Source: Mycobacterium parmense (GTDB lineage Bacteria; Actinomycetota; Actinomycetes; Mycobacteriales; Mycobacteriaceae). Taken from it: a stretch of DNA of 64,000 bases. The stretch spans positions 310,001 to 374,000 of the forward strand of contig NZ_AP022614.1 in the NCBI RefSeq assembly GCF_010730575.1, in the 5' to 3' direction. This document shows, piece after piece, positions 46,422 through 54,520 of the stretch; the stretch's first letter is position 1; every line of letters begins with the position of its first letter. Made by a program: the position numbers and the translations under genes. The notes below the pieces were generated by a model that ran no database searches, was not told the origin of the DNA, and saw nothing but the letters and a program-made list of their open reading frames with translations.

Positions 46422-46777
46422 TACGGGCACCTCCATCAAGATCTGTCCTGTGTGCGCGGTCGTTCGGCGGTGACCATCAAGCTTACCGGTGGCCATCCGA
46501 TCGGTCGGTCAGGCAGTCATTCCGGGCGGCTGTCGTGCGCTTTTCTTCTGCTACTGTAATACCTATCGTAGGCTTTGTGGTAACCGAAGCCGAACGGGTG
46601 ATGATGACGTAATCGGCCGTGAGGGCGACTCGCCGGCCGGGTCAGGGGCCACGCCATGGACCCAGGGCCGGCGAATTCCGTGGCGGTGCTGGGCCGCAGC
46701 CACCGTCAATTCGACGGTGGTTCGGACGTCACCTGAGCAGATCGATGAAAATCCCTGGGCGACAGAAGGAGTGAGCC
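46422..46777. other. divergent regulatory region, no gene seen
   Basis: 355 bases between the TetR start and the DapA-like gene. It holds the motif copy at 46552-46570. No frame here has both a ribosome site and recognisable sequence. The part from 46600 to 46760 is ordinary GC-rich sequence. Confidence 0.5.
46552..46570 (-). promoter_or_regulatory. island motif copy 2 (TAY-N8-WTACAGTA)
   Basis: On the minus strand it reads TACGATAGGTATTACAGTA. It shares GATAGGTA with copy 3. It lies 130 nt upstream of the TetR gene and 207 nt before the DapA-like gene, so both could be controlled. Confidence 0.65.
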
Positions 46778-47818
46778 ATGGCCACGGCCGGCGAGGCGCG
46801 TGCGTGGGCACGCGAGGCACTGCGGGGAATCGGCGATTCCCTCTACACCCCCTTCTGCGGCCGCGACGGGGACGACATCGACTGGGACGCCTACCGGAGT
46901 TTGGTGCGGTACTGCGTCGGCGCCCTCGGACACCAGATGTTGTGGTGCACCAGCGGCATCGCCGAGTTCTGGTCGTTGACGCTCGACGAGCGAAAGCGGT
47001 TGCTGGAGGTCGCGATCGAGGAGGGCCGCCGCGCCGATCCGGACGTGGTGATACAAGCATGCACGGCGGCCACCTCGGCCAAGGACTGCGTGGACCTGAC
47101 CCTGCACGCCCAGCAGGCCGGCGCCGACATCGCCTATATCCAGACGCCCATGATGGAGGCCCACGGGGGCGAAGGCGTGCTGCGCTTCTTCGCCTATGTC
47201 GCCTCCCGCACGGACCTCGCCCTGGGCATGTTCAACTCGCCCTCGTCGGGATATGTGCTGACGCCGGCCGAGGGCGCGCGCATCTACGACGAGGTGCCCG
47301 CGGTGTGCGCCACCAAGGAGGGTGCGTTCAGGCCCGGCAGCAGCCGGTTGCTGCACCGGCTCGCGCCCGATCTGGTGATCTGGGAATGCGACAAGACGGT
47401 GTATCGCGCCGGATGGCTGCGTGACGGGATCGTCTGCCCGGCTCAGCTGGGCACATCCGGTTACCTGTTCGAGACTCCGCAGCGGCGACTGTTCTCCGAG
47501 TACTGGGATCTGGTGTACGACGGCAAGCTCGTCGAGGCCATGGAATACGCGCGCCATTCCGGCCTGGACCAGTTCGACCTGGACATCGGGTCGTGGTGGA
47601 CCTGCTATCCGGGACGATCCGATTACTTCACCCACTGGGGTGGTGCGTTCAAGTACGCCGCGTCGCTGCTCGGTCTGCCGGTGGGCGACCACCCCGATTC
47701 CCGGCCTCCCCAAGCGCTATTGCCGCCCGAGGCCAAGGCCCAGATCGAAGAGGCCTACCTCCGCCTCGGCCTGATCGATGCGAGGCGCCCCACCGAACTC
47801 GTTGTGCCACAGGCGTAA
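46778..47818 (+). CDS. DapA-family (class I) aldolase/hydratase-aldolase
   Basis: 346 residues, ATG with AGGAG upstream. Dihydrodipicolinate-synthase superfamily barrel: SLYTPFC near the N-terminus, WCTSGIAEFWSLTLDERKRLLEV, TAATSAKDCVDLTLHAQQAGAD and CATKEGAF carrying the Schiff-base Lys. Not housekeeping DapA: the phosphate/pyruvate loop differs and the protein is about 50 residues longer. Relatives include hydratase-aldolases of aromatic-ring degradation that release pyruvate. Suggested role: C-C cleavage in the island's pathway. Confidence 0.85.
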   Translation: MATAGEARAWAREALRGIGDSLYTPFCGRDGDDIDWDAYRSLVRYCVGALGHQMLWCTSGIAEFWSLTLDERKRLLEVAIEEGRRADPDVVIQACTAATSAKDCVDLTLHAQQAGADIAYIQTPMMEAHGGEGVLRFFAYVASRTDLALGMFNSPSSGYVLTPAEGARIYDEVPAVCATKEGAFRPGSSRLLHRLAPDLVIWECDKTVYRAGWLRDGIVCPAQLGTSGYLFETPQRRLFSEYWDLVYDGKLVEAMEYARHSGLDQFDLDIGSWWTCYPGRSDYFTHWGGAFKYAASLLGLPVGDHPDSRPPQALLPPEAKAQIEEAYLRLGLIDARRPTELVVPQA

Positions 47819-47843
47819 GGCAGGGTTGCGGACAACGGCAGAA

Positions 47844-47870
47844 GGCCCGGCCACCCACGGTGACCGGGCC
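47844..47870. terminator. bidirectional hairpin terminator
   Basis: GGCCCGG and CCGGGCC form a 7-bp stem, then one C-A mismatch and a 4-bp CACC/GGTG stem around a CAC loop. It lies 25 nt after the DapA-like stop and 19 nt after the leftward CsbD gene stop, so it can end both transcripts. Confidence 0.75.
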
Positions 47871-47889
47871 CTCGCTGGGATCGGAGTCG

Positions 47890-48126
47890 TTACTGCTCGG
47901 CCTTCTGGCGAGCCTCCTCGACCTTGGCTTTGCCGCGAGCCTTCTCGGCCTCGGCTTCCTTCTTCGCGGCGCTGCGCTGGGCGTCCGCCTTGTCCTGCTG
48001 GGCCTTGCCCTCGTTGACCAGGTCGTTGCGGCCCGTTACCGTGCCGATGACCTCTTTGACGCGGCCCTTGACCTCTTCGACGACGCCCTTGACGGCTTCG
48101 GCCACTCCGCTCGGGATGTCAACCAT
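47890..48126 (-). CDS. CsbD-like stress protein
   Basis: 78 residues, highly charged and helical: VKGVVEEVKGRVKEVIGTVTGRNDLVNEGKAQQDKADAQRSAAKKEAEAEKARGK. The first half is the CsbD domain, the second an Ala/Lys/Glu helix. Strong AGGAGGAG ribosome site. CsbD proteins are abundant general-stress proteins of unknown mechanism, often under SigF or SigB. Upstream GTTT-N17-GGGAAC only weakly resembles a SigF promoter. Oddly placed in a catabolic island. Confidence 0.88.
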   Translation of the reverse strand: MVDIPSGVAEAVKGVVEEVKGRVKEVIGTVTGRNDLVNEGKAQQDKADAQRSAAKKEAEAEKARGKAKVEEARQKAEQ

Positions 48127-48420
48127 CGCTTTCTCCTCCTACTGGCTCCTACTGGGTGCGTGCTGTAATGGGTTCCCGATCCACGCGGCGAAAGAAACGC
48201 GATCGCGACGTGTCGCTCGCCACAGGCCGTTCGCTGAACGCCGCTGCCCCGGCTCGTAAACACGGCGAATGAGTCGGCGCGGGCTTAGCTTCGCTGAGCG
48301 GATCAAAGGATTATCCGCATCTCAGCGGGGGCATACCGGACGCAGGCGGCGGCCCGCTTGCTCGGCTGGAAAGCGGCCTGACCGGGAGCCGCAGTGATCG
48401 AAGTGATCGAAAGGACGAGC

Positions 48421-48693
48421 ATGCTCACACTCGGCGTCATCGGATGGATCGTCATCGGCGGCCTTGCCGGCTGGATCGGCAGCAAGATCATGGGAACCGA
48501 CGCGCAGATGGGCGTGGTCCTCAACATCGTCGTCGGAATCCTCGGCGGACTGATCGGCGGCTTCCTGCTCCGGGGCCTGGGCGTCGAGGTGGCCGGCGGC
48601 GGGTTGCTGTTCTCGTTTCTGACATGTCTGCTCGGCGCGGTCATCCTCCTGGCGATCGTCAAACTGATCACCCGCGGCCGGGCGTCGCGGTAG
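48421..48693 (+). CDS. GlsB/YeaQ/YmgE-family membrane protein
   Basis: 90 residues from ATG at 48421 (AAAGGACGAG upstream). Three hydrophobic Gly-rich segments: TLGVIGWIVIGGLAGWIGSKIMG, MGVVLNIVVGILGGLIGGFLL and LLFSFLTCLLGAVILLAIVKLI. The conserved GWIVIGGLAGWIGSKI is the family signature. Often called transglycosylase-associated, and usually stress-induced. Next to CsbD, suggesting a small stress module. Confidence 0.88.
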   Translation: MLTLGVIGWIVIGGLAGWIGSKIMGTDAQMGVVLNIVVGILGGLIGGFLLRGLGVEVAGGGLLFSFLTCLLGAVILLAIVKLITRGRASR

Positions 48694-48786
48694 GAGACCG
48701 AACCGCCCGCTGCGCTGCGCCCAGCGCCCCGAAATTCGCTGTTCCACCACCGTTCCCCCGCCCGTGACGGCAGTTGTGGAATGCAG

Positions 48787-48805
48787 TACCGATAGGTATA
48801 CAGTA
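48787..48805 (+). promoter_or_regulatory. island motif copy 3 (TAY-N8-WTACAGTA)
   Basis: TACCGATAGGTATACAGTA, 55 nt upstream of the first gene of the rightward six-gene operon. It shares CGATAGGTAT with copy 2. TACAGT is well placed as a -10 for that operon. Confidence 0.65.
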
Positions 48806-48860
48806 TGCGTACTAAGAGGCTGATTCTCCTCGGACGGGCGTGAGGGAGGTGGCGGGGCGT

Positions 48861-49739
48861 ATGTCCGCCAGCGACGGTGCTTCCGACGATGCGGTGCTGT
48901 ACGAGGTGACGGCGACCGGCGTCGCGATCATCAGTTTCAATCGCCCGGAGCGCCTCAACGCGTGGGGGCCCGACATCGCCGCCGGGTTCTATGCCGCGGT
49001 CGACCGTGCCGAGGAAGACCCCGCCATCCGGGTCATCGTGTTGACGGGCCGGGGACGGGGCTTCTGCGCGGGCGCCTACCTCGGGCCGCCGAGTTCGGCG
49101 GCCACCTACGACGAAAAGATGGAGAAGGCCGGTCAAACCGACCTGGCGGACCTGGTCGGGGAGCGCCCCCCGCATTTCGTGACGCAACTGCGCAAGCCGG
49201 TGGTCGCGGCCATCAACGGTGCCTGCGTCGGCATCGGATTGACCCAGGCGCTCATGTGCGACGTCCGGTTCGCGGCCTCCGGCGCGAAATTCGCCGCGGT
49301 GTTCGCGCGCCGCGGCCTGATCGCTGAGTTCGGCATCTCGTGGATACTTCCGCGCTTGACCACCTGGGGCGTCGCGCTCGATTTGTTGTTGAGCGGCCGC
49401 ACCTTTCTCGCCGAGGAGGCTGCCCAGCTCGGCCTCGTCAAAGAGGTTGTGGCGCCGCAGGACGTGATGAGGCGTGCCCTGGACTACGCCGAGGACATCG
49501 CCCGGAACTGCTCACCGGCCTCGATGGCGGTTATCAAGCAACAGGTGTACGGAGACGCCGCGCGCGACGTCGCCGATGCGACGTCACGCGCCGAGGTGCT
49601 GCTGCGCGAGGCGATGCCGCGGCCGGATGTGGTTGAGGGGATCACCAGTTTCCTCGAGAAGCGGCCGCCGCAATTTCCGGCGCTACCTTCCCAGCCTCCA
49701 GTTAGTTCGAGTCCCGCGCTGACTTCCACCGACGCTTAG
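48861..49739 (+). CDS. enoyl-CoA hydratase/isomerase-family protein
   Basis: 292 residues from ATG at 48861 (a GTG seven codons earlier would also fit). IISFNRPERLNAWGPDI, FCAGAYLGPPSS (usual GADL reads GAYL), AINGACVGIGLTQALMCDVRFA and FARRGLIAEFGISWILPRLTTWG with a Glu. The C-terminus is Pro/Ser-rich (LPSQPPVSSSPALTSTDA). First gene of a six-gene rightward operon ending at 55720. Confidence 0.88.
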   Translation: MSASDGASDDAVLYEVTATGVAIISFNRPERLNAWGPDIAAGFYAAVDRAEEDPAIRVIVLTGRGRGFCAGAYLGPPSSAATYDEKMEKAGQTDLADLVGERPPHFVTQLRKPVVAAINGACVGIGLTQALMCDVRFAASGAKFAAVFARRGLIAEFGISWILPRLTTWGVALDLLLSGRTFLAEEAAQLGLVKEVVAPQDVMRRALDYAEDIARNCSPASMAVIKQQVYGDAARDVADATSRAEVLLREAMPRPDVVEGITSFLEKRPPQFPALPSQPPVSSSPALTSTDA

Positions 49740-49769
49740 CGTTCGCCGGTGGCACCGGAAAGGATGACC

Positions 49770-50972
49770 ATGGCCGGTTTGGGCTATAAGGCGATTGACG
49801 TCGACAACCATTACTACGAACCGCTGGACGCCTTCACCCGCCACCTGGACAAGAAGTTCAGGCGGCGCGGCGTGCAGATGCTCAGCGACGGGAAGCGGAC
49901 CTGGGCGGTGATCGGGGACCGGGTCAACCACTTCATCCCCAACCCCACCTTCGACCCGATCATCGTGCCCGGGTGCCTGGACCTGTTGTTCCGCGGCGAG
50001 ATCCCCGAAGGCGTCGACCCGGCCTCGCTGATGAAGGTCGAGCGGCTGGCCGGCCACCCCGAATACCAGAACCGTGACGCGCGGATCGAGGTGATGGACA
50101 CCCAGGACATCGAGACCGTCTTCATGTTGCCGACCTTCGGATGCGGCGTCGAAGAGGCGCTCAAGCACGACATCGACGCGACGATGGCGTCGGTGCACGC
50201 ATTCAACCTGTGGCTCGACGAGGACTGGGGCTTCGACCGGCCCGATCACCGAATCATCGCGGCGCCGATCGTCTCGCTGGCCGATCCGGCGAAGGCGGTC
50301 GACGAGGTCGAGTTCGTGCTGGGCCGCGGCGCCAAGCTGGTGTTGGTGCGGCCTGCGCCGGTGCCCGGCGTCGTCAAGCCGAGGTCGCTGGGCGATCCCA
50401 GTCACGACCCGGTGTGGGCCAGGCTGGCCGAGGCGGGGGTGCCGGTGGGCTTCCATCTCAGCGACAGCGGCTATCTGCACATTGCCGCGCAGTGGGGCGG
50501 CAAGGCGACCTTCGAAGGTTTCGGGGAAAAGGATCCATTGGATCAGGTGCTTCTCGACGACCGCGCCATCCACGACACGATGGCCTCGATGATCGTGCAC
50601 GGTGTCTTCACCCGTCACCCGAAACTCAAGGCGGTCAGCATCGAAAACGGTTCCTACTTCGTGCACCGCCTGGTCAAGCGCCTCAAGAAGGTGGCCAACA
50701 CCTATCCGCGCCATTTCCCCGAGGACCCGGTGGAGCAGTTACGCAACCACGTGTGGATCGCCCCGTACTACGAGGACGACCTGCCCGAGCTGGCCGCAGT
50801 GATCGGCGTCGAGAAGATTCTGTTCGGATCGGACTGGCCGCACGGCGAGGGCCTGGAGTCGCCCGTGTCGTTCACCGAGGAGCTCAGCGGCTTCAGCGAA
50901 GCCGACATCCGGAAAGTGATGCGCGACAACGCCCTTGACCTGCTGGGCGTCCAGGTTGGGTCGGCCGCTTGA
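49770..50972 (+). CDS. amidohydrolase-2 family metal-dependent hydrolase/decarboxylase
   Basis: 400 residues from ATG at 49770 (GGAAAGG upstream). TIM-barrel metalloenzyme: DVDNHYYEPLDAFTRHLD near the N-terminus (DxDxH/DxH metal region), VSIENGSYFVHRLVKRLKK and ILFGSDWPHGEG, the C-terminal Asp/His of the family. COG2159 enzymes are hydrolases or non-oxidative decarboxylases of aromatic acids. A partner of the smaller amidohydrolase two genes later. Confidence 0.87.
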   Translation: MAGLGYKAIDVDNHYYEPLDAFTRHLDKKFRRRGVQMLSDGKRTWAVIGDRVNHFIPNPTFDPIIVPGCLDLLFRGEIPEGVDPASLMKVERLAGHPEYQNRDARIEVMDTQDIETVFMLPTFGCGVEEALKHDIDATMASVHAFNLWLDEDWGFDRPDHRIIAAPIVSLADPAKAVDEVEFVLGRGAKLVLVRPAPVPGVVKPRSLGDPSHDPVWARLAEAGVPVGFHLSDSGYLHIAAQWGGKATFEGFGEKDPLDQVLLDDRAIHDTMASMIVHGVFTRHPKLKAVSIENGSYFVHRLVKRLKKVANTYPRHFPEDPVEQLRNHVWIAPYYEDDLPELAAVIGVEKILFGSDWPHGEGLESPVSFTEELSGFSEADIRKVMRDNALDLLGVQVGSAA

Positions 50973-50994
50973 TTATCCGGGCTGGGTTGCGCCA

Positions 50995-52644
50995 GTGAGC
51001 GAATGGACCATAGGCGCGGTTCTCGACGCCATCGCCGACGTCATCCCGGACCGGACGATGACCGTGTGCGGCGGCCGCCGCAGCACCTTCGCCGAATCGG
51101 CAGAACGCACCCGGCGCGTCGCGAACTTCCTGTCCGGCAGGGGGTTGGGAGCCTACCAAGAGCGCGCGGCGCTGCAGAATTGGGAGTGCGGGCAGGACCG
51201 TGTCGCGCTGTTGATGCACAACGATCTCTATCCCGACATGGTCATCGGCTGTCTGAAGGCCCGGACCGTGCCGGTCAACATCAACTATCACTACACGCCG
51301 CGCGAGGTCGGTGAACTCCTCGACTATGTCACGCCGCGGGCGGTCATCTACCACCGGGCGTTGGGCGCGAAGTTCGCCGATGTGCTCACCCGTGACCGCG
51401 CCGAGGTGTTGCTGGCGGTCGACGATGACAGCGCGGCCCCGGACCTGCCGGGTGCGGTGTCACTCGATGATGCACTGGCGGAGGGGAGTTCCGACCGGAA
51501 CGTGGCGGCCTCCCCGGACGACCTGCTGATGATCTGCACCGGCGGGACGACCGGGCGGCCCAAGGGTGTGCTGTGGCGACAGTCCGACATCTACGTGTCG
51601 TCGATGGTGGGCGCGGACCACGCCTCCGCCTCGGAGATCCACGACAAGGTCCGCGGCAACTCCGGGGCCCCATGGTTCGCCGTCTCGCCGCTGATGCACG
51701 CGGCCGGCATGTGGACCGCGTTCTCGGCGATCATGGCGGGCACCACCGTGGTGCTCTATGACACCGGCAAAAAGCTCGAGCCCCGGTCGGTGTGGGAGAC
51801 GGCGCAGCGCGAGAAGGTCGGCCTGATGACGATGGTCGGCGACGCGTACGCCGCGCCGTTGGTAGAGGAATTGCAGCGCGGCCGATACGATCTGTCGTCG
51901 CTGTACGCTATCGGCACCGGCGGCGCCGCGACGAATCCGAAGTATCAGCGTGCCCTGCTGGAACTGCTGCCGCAGATCACCCTCATCAACGGCTACGGCT
52001 CGTCGGAAACCGGGAACATGGGGTTCGGGCACAGTCGTCGGGGCACCCGCAGCGACACGTTCACCCTGCGCGACGGGGGACTGGTGCTCTCCGAGGACTA
52101 CAGCCACTTCCTGGCCCCCGGCGAGCGCGAGGTGGGATGGGTGGCCCGAGAGGGGCGAATCCCGTTGGGCTACTTGGACGATCGCGACGCCACGCGCAAG
52201 ACCTTCCCGGAGATCGACGGCAAGCGGGTGGTGATCTCGGGCGACCGTGCCGGACTGGACGAGGACGGCACGTTGCGGCTGTTCGGCCGAGATTCGCTGG
52301 TGGTCAACACCGGCGGCGAGAAGGTGTTCGTCGAGGAGGTCGAGGAGGTGCTGCGCGCGCACCCGGTCATCGCCGATGCGCTGGTGGTCGGCCGCCCGAG
52401 TGAGCGGTGGGGCGAAGAGCTTGTCGCCCTGGTCGAACTCCGGCACGGTCACCCCGAAGCCGACACCGCTACCCCCGAGGAGTTCCGCGCGCTGTGCACG
52501 TCGCGACTGGCACGGTTCAAGGCGCCCAAGGAGTTCATCTTCGTCGACCACGTCCACCGTCTGGGCAACGGCAAGGCCGACTACCGTTGGGCGAAAAGCG
52601 AAGCCTCCAGACAAGCCACAGCGAAGGCGCCGATGTCGACATGA
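50995..52644 (+). CDS. FadD-type acyl-CoA ligase (FadD3/FadD19-like)
   Basis: 549 residues from GTG at 50995 (VSEWTIGAVLDA). The P-loop stretch ICTGGTTGRPKGVLWRQSDIY is the form seen in mycobacterial FadD3/FadD17/FadD19 ligases that activate steroid side-chain or ring-degradation acids. NGYGSSETGNMG, ISGDRAGLDEDGTLRLFGRDSLVVNTGGEKVFVEEVE and C-terminal GNGKADYRW with the catalytic Lys. Coupled by ATGA to the next gene. The likeness suggests a bulky polycyclic or terpenoid substrate. Confidence 0.9.
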   Translation: MSEWTIGAVLDAIADVIPDRTMTVCGGRRSTFAESAERTRRVANFLSGRGLGAYQERAALQNWECGQDRVALLMHNDLYPDMVIGCLKARTVPVNINYHYTPREVGELLDYVTPRAVIYHRALGAKFADVLTRDRAEVLLAVDDDSAAPDLPGAVSLDDALAEGSSDRNVAASPDDLLMICTGGTTGRPKGVLWRQSDIYVSSMVGADHASASEIHDKVRGNSGAPWFAVSPLMHAAGMWTAFSAIMAGTTVVLYDTGKKLEPRSVWETAQREKVGLMTMVGDAYAAPLVEELQRGRYDLSSLYAIGTGGAATNPKYQRALLELLPQITLINGYGSSETGNMGFGHSRRGTRSDTFTLRDGGLVLSEDYSHFLAPGEREVGWVAREGRIPLGYLDDRDATRKTFPEIDGKRVVISGDRAGLDEDGTLRLFGRDSLVVNTGGEKVFVEEVEEVLRAHPVIADALVVGRPSERWGEELVALVELRHGHPEADTATPEEFRALCTSRLARFKAPKEFIFVDHVHRLGNGKADYRWAKSEASRQATAKAPMST

Positions 52645-53471
52645 AAGCAATCGATTGCCTGGTCAACGTGCACTTCGGCGAAACCGACAAGCAGCCGACG
52701 TGGATGCTCAAGGTGCGTGACGACTACTTCAAGGGTCCCGAGTCGATGTTCGCGCCGGTCGACCTGTCGGAGCTGCTCGACGAGATGGACGCCCACGACG
52801 TGCGCAGGGCCATCCTGATGGACAACCTCGCCAAGCCGTCGATGACCGCGCGCAAGTTCGTCGAGGAGAAGCCGGAGCGCTTCGCGTTGGCGATCGGCGG
52901 TGTGGACCTGCTGCGTCCGATGCCGTCGCTGCGCGAACTCAGCGCCGCCGTCAAGGACCTCCCCGTTGCGTATGCGGCTGTGGGGCCGAGCTTTTGGGGC
53001 GATGGCCAATACCCGCCGAGCGACGCCGTCTACTACCCGCTCTACACCAAATGCGCCGAGCTGGAGCTGCCGCTGTGTGTCAACACCGGCATTCCCGGAC
53101 CGCCGATCCCCGGGGAGGTACAGAACCCGATCCACCTCGACCGGGTCTGCGTGCGCTTCCCCGAACTGAAGCTATGCATGATCCACGGCGCGGACCCCTG
53201 GTGGGACGTCGCGGTAAGGCTGTTGATCAAGTACGCCAACCTGCGCCTGATGACGTCGGCGTGGTCGCCGAAGCGGTTGCCGGAAAGCCTGCTGCACTAC
53301 ATGCGAACCCGCGGACCCGACAAGGTGATCTTCGCGTCCGACTGGCCGGTGTTGAAGATGCGCCGCGTCGTGCCCGAAGCCGCGGGACTGGACCTGCCCG
53401 CCGGCGTGCTCGAAAACTATCTCTACAACAACGCAAACGAATTCTTCTTCGGTGGCCAGGAGGAACGCTGA
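52641..53471 (+). CDS. amidohydrolase-2 family protein
   Basis: 276 residues. The N-terminal DCLVNVHFGE stands where most members have DxHxH. VNTGIPGPPIPGEVQNPIHLDRVC, ELKLCMIHGADPWWDVAVRLLIKYANLRLMTSAW and VIFASDWPVLKMRR (C-terminal Asp) follow. Shorter than the 49770-50972 paralogue. Its weak first metal motif may mean one metal or an altered reaction. Confidence 0.85.
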   Translation: MKAIDCLVNVHFGETDKQPTWMLKVRDDYFKGPESMFAPVDLSELLDEMDAHDVRRAILMDNLAKPSMTARKFVEEKPERFALAIGGVDLLRPMPSLRELSAAVKDLPVAYAAVGPSFWGDGQYPPSDAVYYPLYTKCAELELPLCVNTGIPGPPIPGEVQNPIHLDRVCVRFPELKLCMIHGADPWWDVAVRLLIKYANLRLMTSAWSPKRLPESLLHYMRTRGPDKVIFASDWPVLKMRRVVPEAAGLDLPAGVLENYLYNNANEFFFGGQEER

Positions 53472-53473
53472 GC

Positions 53474-54520
53474 ATGGACCGCTACGAACTGCGCAGGCTC
53501 GACTACAGCCTCACTCCGGATCACGAGGCCTTACAGGCCGCCTATCGCGACTTCTTCAAGACGCATTGCCCGATCGAGACCGTGCGAGCGGCAGAGGAAA
53601 CCGGTTTCGACAAGAACCTATGGGAGCGCCTGTGCGCCATGGGAGCCACGACGATGGCGCTGCCGGAATCGGCGGGCGGGGACGGGGCCACACTGGTCGA
53701 CCTGACGCTGGTGGCCGAGGAGATCGGGCGCTCGCTCGCGCCGGTGCCGTGGATCGACCAGGTCTGCGCGGCGCGGCTGTTGTCCCGGCTCGGCTCGTCG
53801 GAACCCGATGTGGTGCATGGCAAGCGGCTCGCGGCGCTCGACCCCCAGCACGACAGCGTATCCGGGACGCGGCTTGTTCCCGCGGGGTCGATCGCCGATC
53901 AGATCACCGTCCGTGACGGCGCCGATGTGGTGCGGCTGACCTTCGACACCCGCCCGACGAAGGTCGACAACATCGGCAGGCTGCCGATGGCGTGGGTGGA
54001 CCCCGCCGCCGCCGACAGTCGCGTCGTGCTGGCAAGTGGAGCCGATGCCTTGGCGCAATATCAACGGGCGCTGGACGAGTGGCGGGTGCTGACCGCGTCG
54101 GCGCTGGTGGGTCTGGTGGAGGAGGCCATGACGATCGCGGCCGAGTTCGCCAAGACCCGTTACACGCTGGGCGTGCCGATCTCGACGCTGCAGGGCATCT
54201 CGCATCCGCTGGCCAACATCGCGATCACGGTGCAGGGAGGCCGCAACCTGGCGCGGCGTGCGGCGTGGTTCTTGGACAACGAGCCCGACGAGCGCCCGGA
54301 GCTGGCGCCCTCGGCCTTCGTGTTCATGGCGGAGGAGGCGGCGAAGGCCGCGACCATGGCGGTGCATGTGCAAGGCGGTCTTGGTGTTTCGTCGGAGGCG
54401 GCCGCGACGGCGTATCTTGTGCGAGCGCGTGGTTGGGCTCTGGCCGGGGGGGACCCCGGCGCCAGCGCCAAATACATCGGCGGGCTGGTCGCCGCGCGCG
54501 AAAGTGGAAGGGGCGCTTGA
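53474..54520 (+). CDS. acyl-CoA dehydrogenase-like subunit (short form)
   Basis: 348 residues. N-terminal ACAD helices (DHEALQAAYRDFFKTHCPIETVRAAEE, MALPESAGGDGATLVDLTLVAEEIGRSLAPVPW), a shortened beta domain and the C-terminal helical domain (VEEAMTIAAEFAKTRYTLGVPISTLQGISHPLANI). The C-terminus YLVRARGWALAGGDPGASAKYIG has no YEGTSEIQ catalytic Glu segment. Such members usually pair with a second ACAD to give an alpha2-beta2 enzyme, as in steroid degradation; the next gene is the likely partner. Confidence 0.88.
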   Translation: MDRYELRRLDYSLTPDHEALQAAYRDFFKTHCPIETVRAAEETGFDKNLWERLCAMGATTMALPESAGGDGATLVDLTLVAEEIGRSLAPVPWIDQVCAARLLSRLGSSEPDVVHGKRLAALDPQHDSVSGTRLVPAGSIADQITVRDGADVVRLTFDTRPTKVDNIGRLPMAWVDPAAADSRVVLASGADALAQYQRALDEWRVLTASALVGLVEEAMTIAAEFAKTRYTLGVPISTLQGISHPLANIAITVQGGRNLARRAAWFLDNEPDERPELAPSAFVFMAEEAAKAATMAVHVQGGLGVSSEAAATAYLVRARGWALAGGDPGASAKYIGGLVAARESGRGA

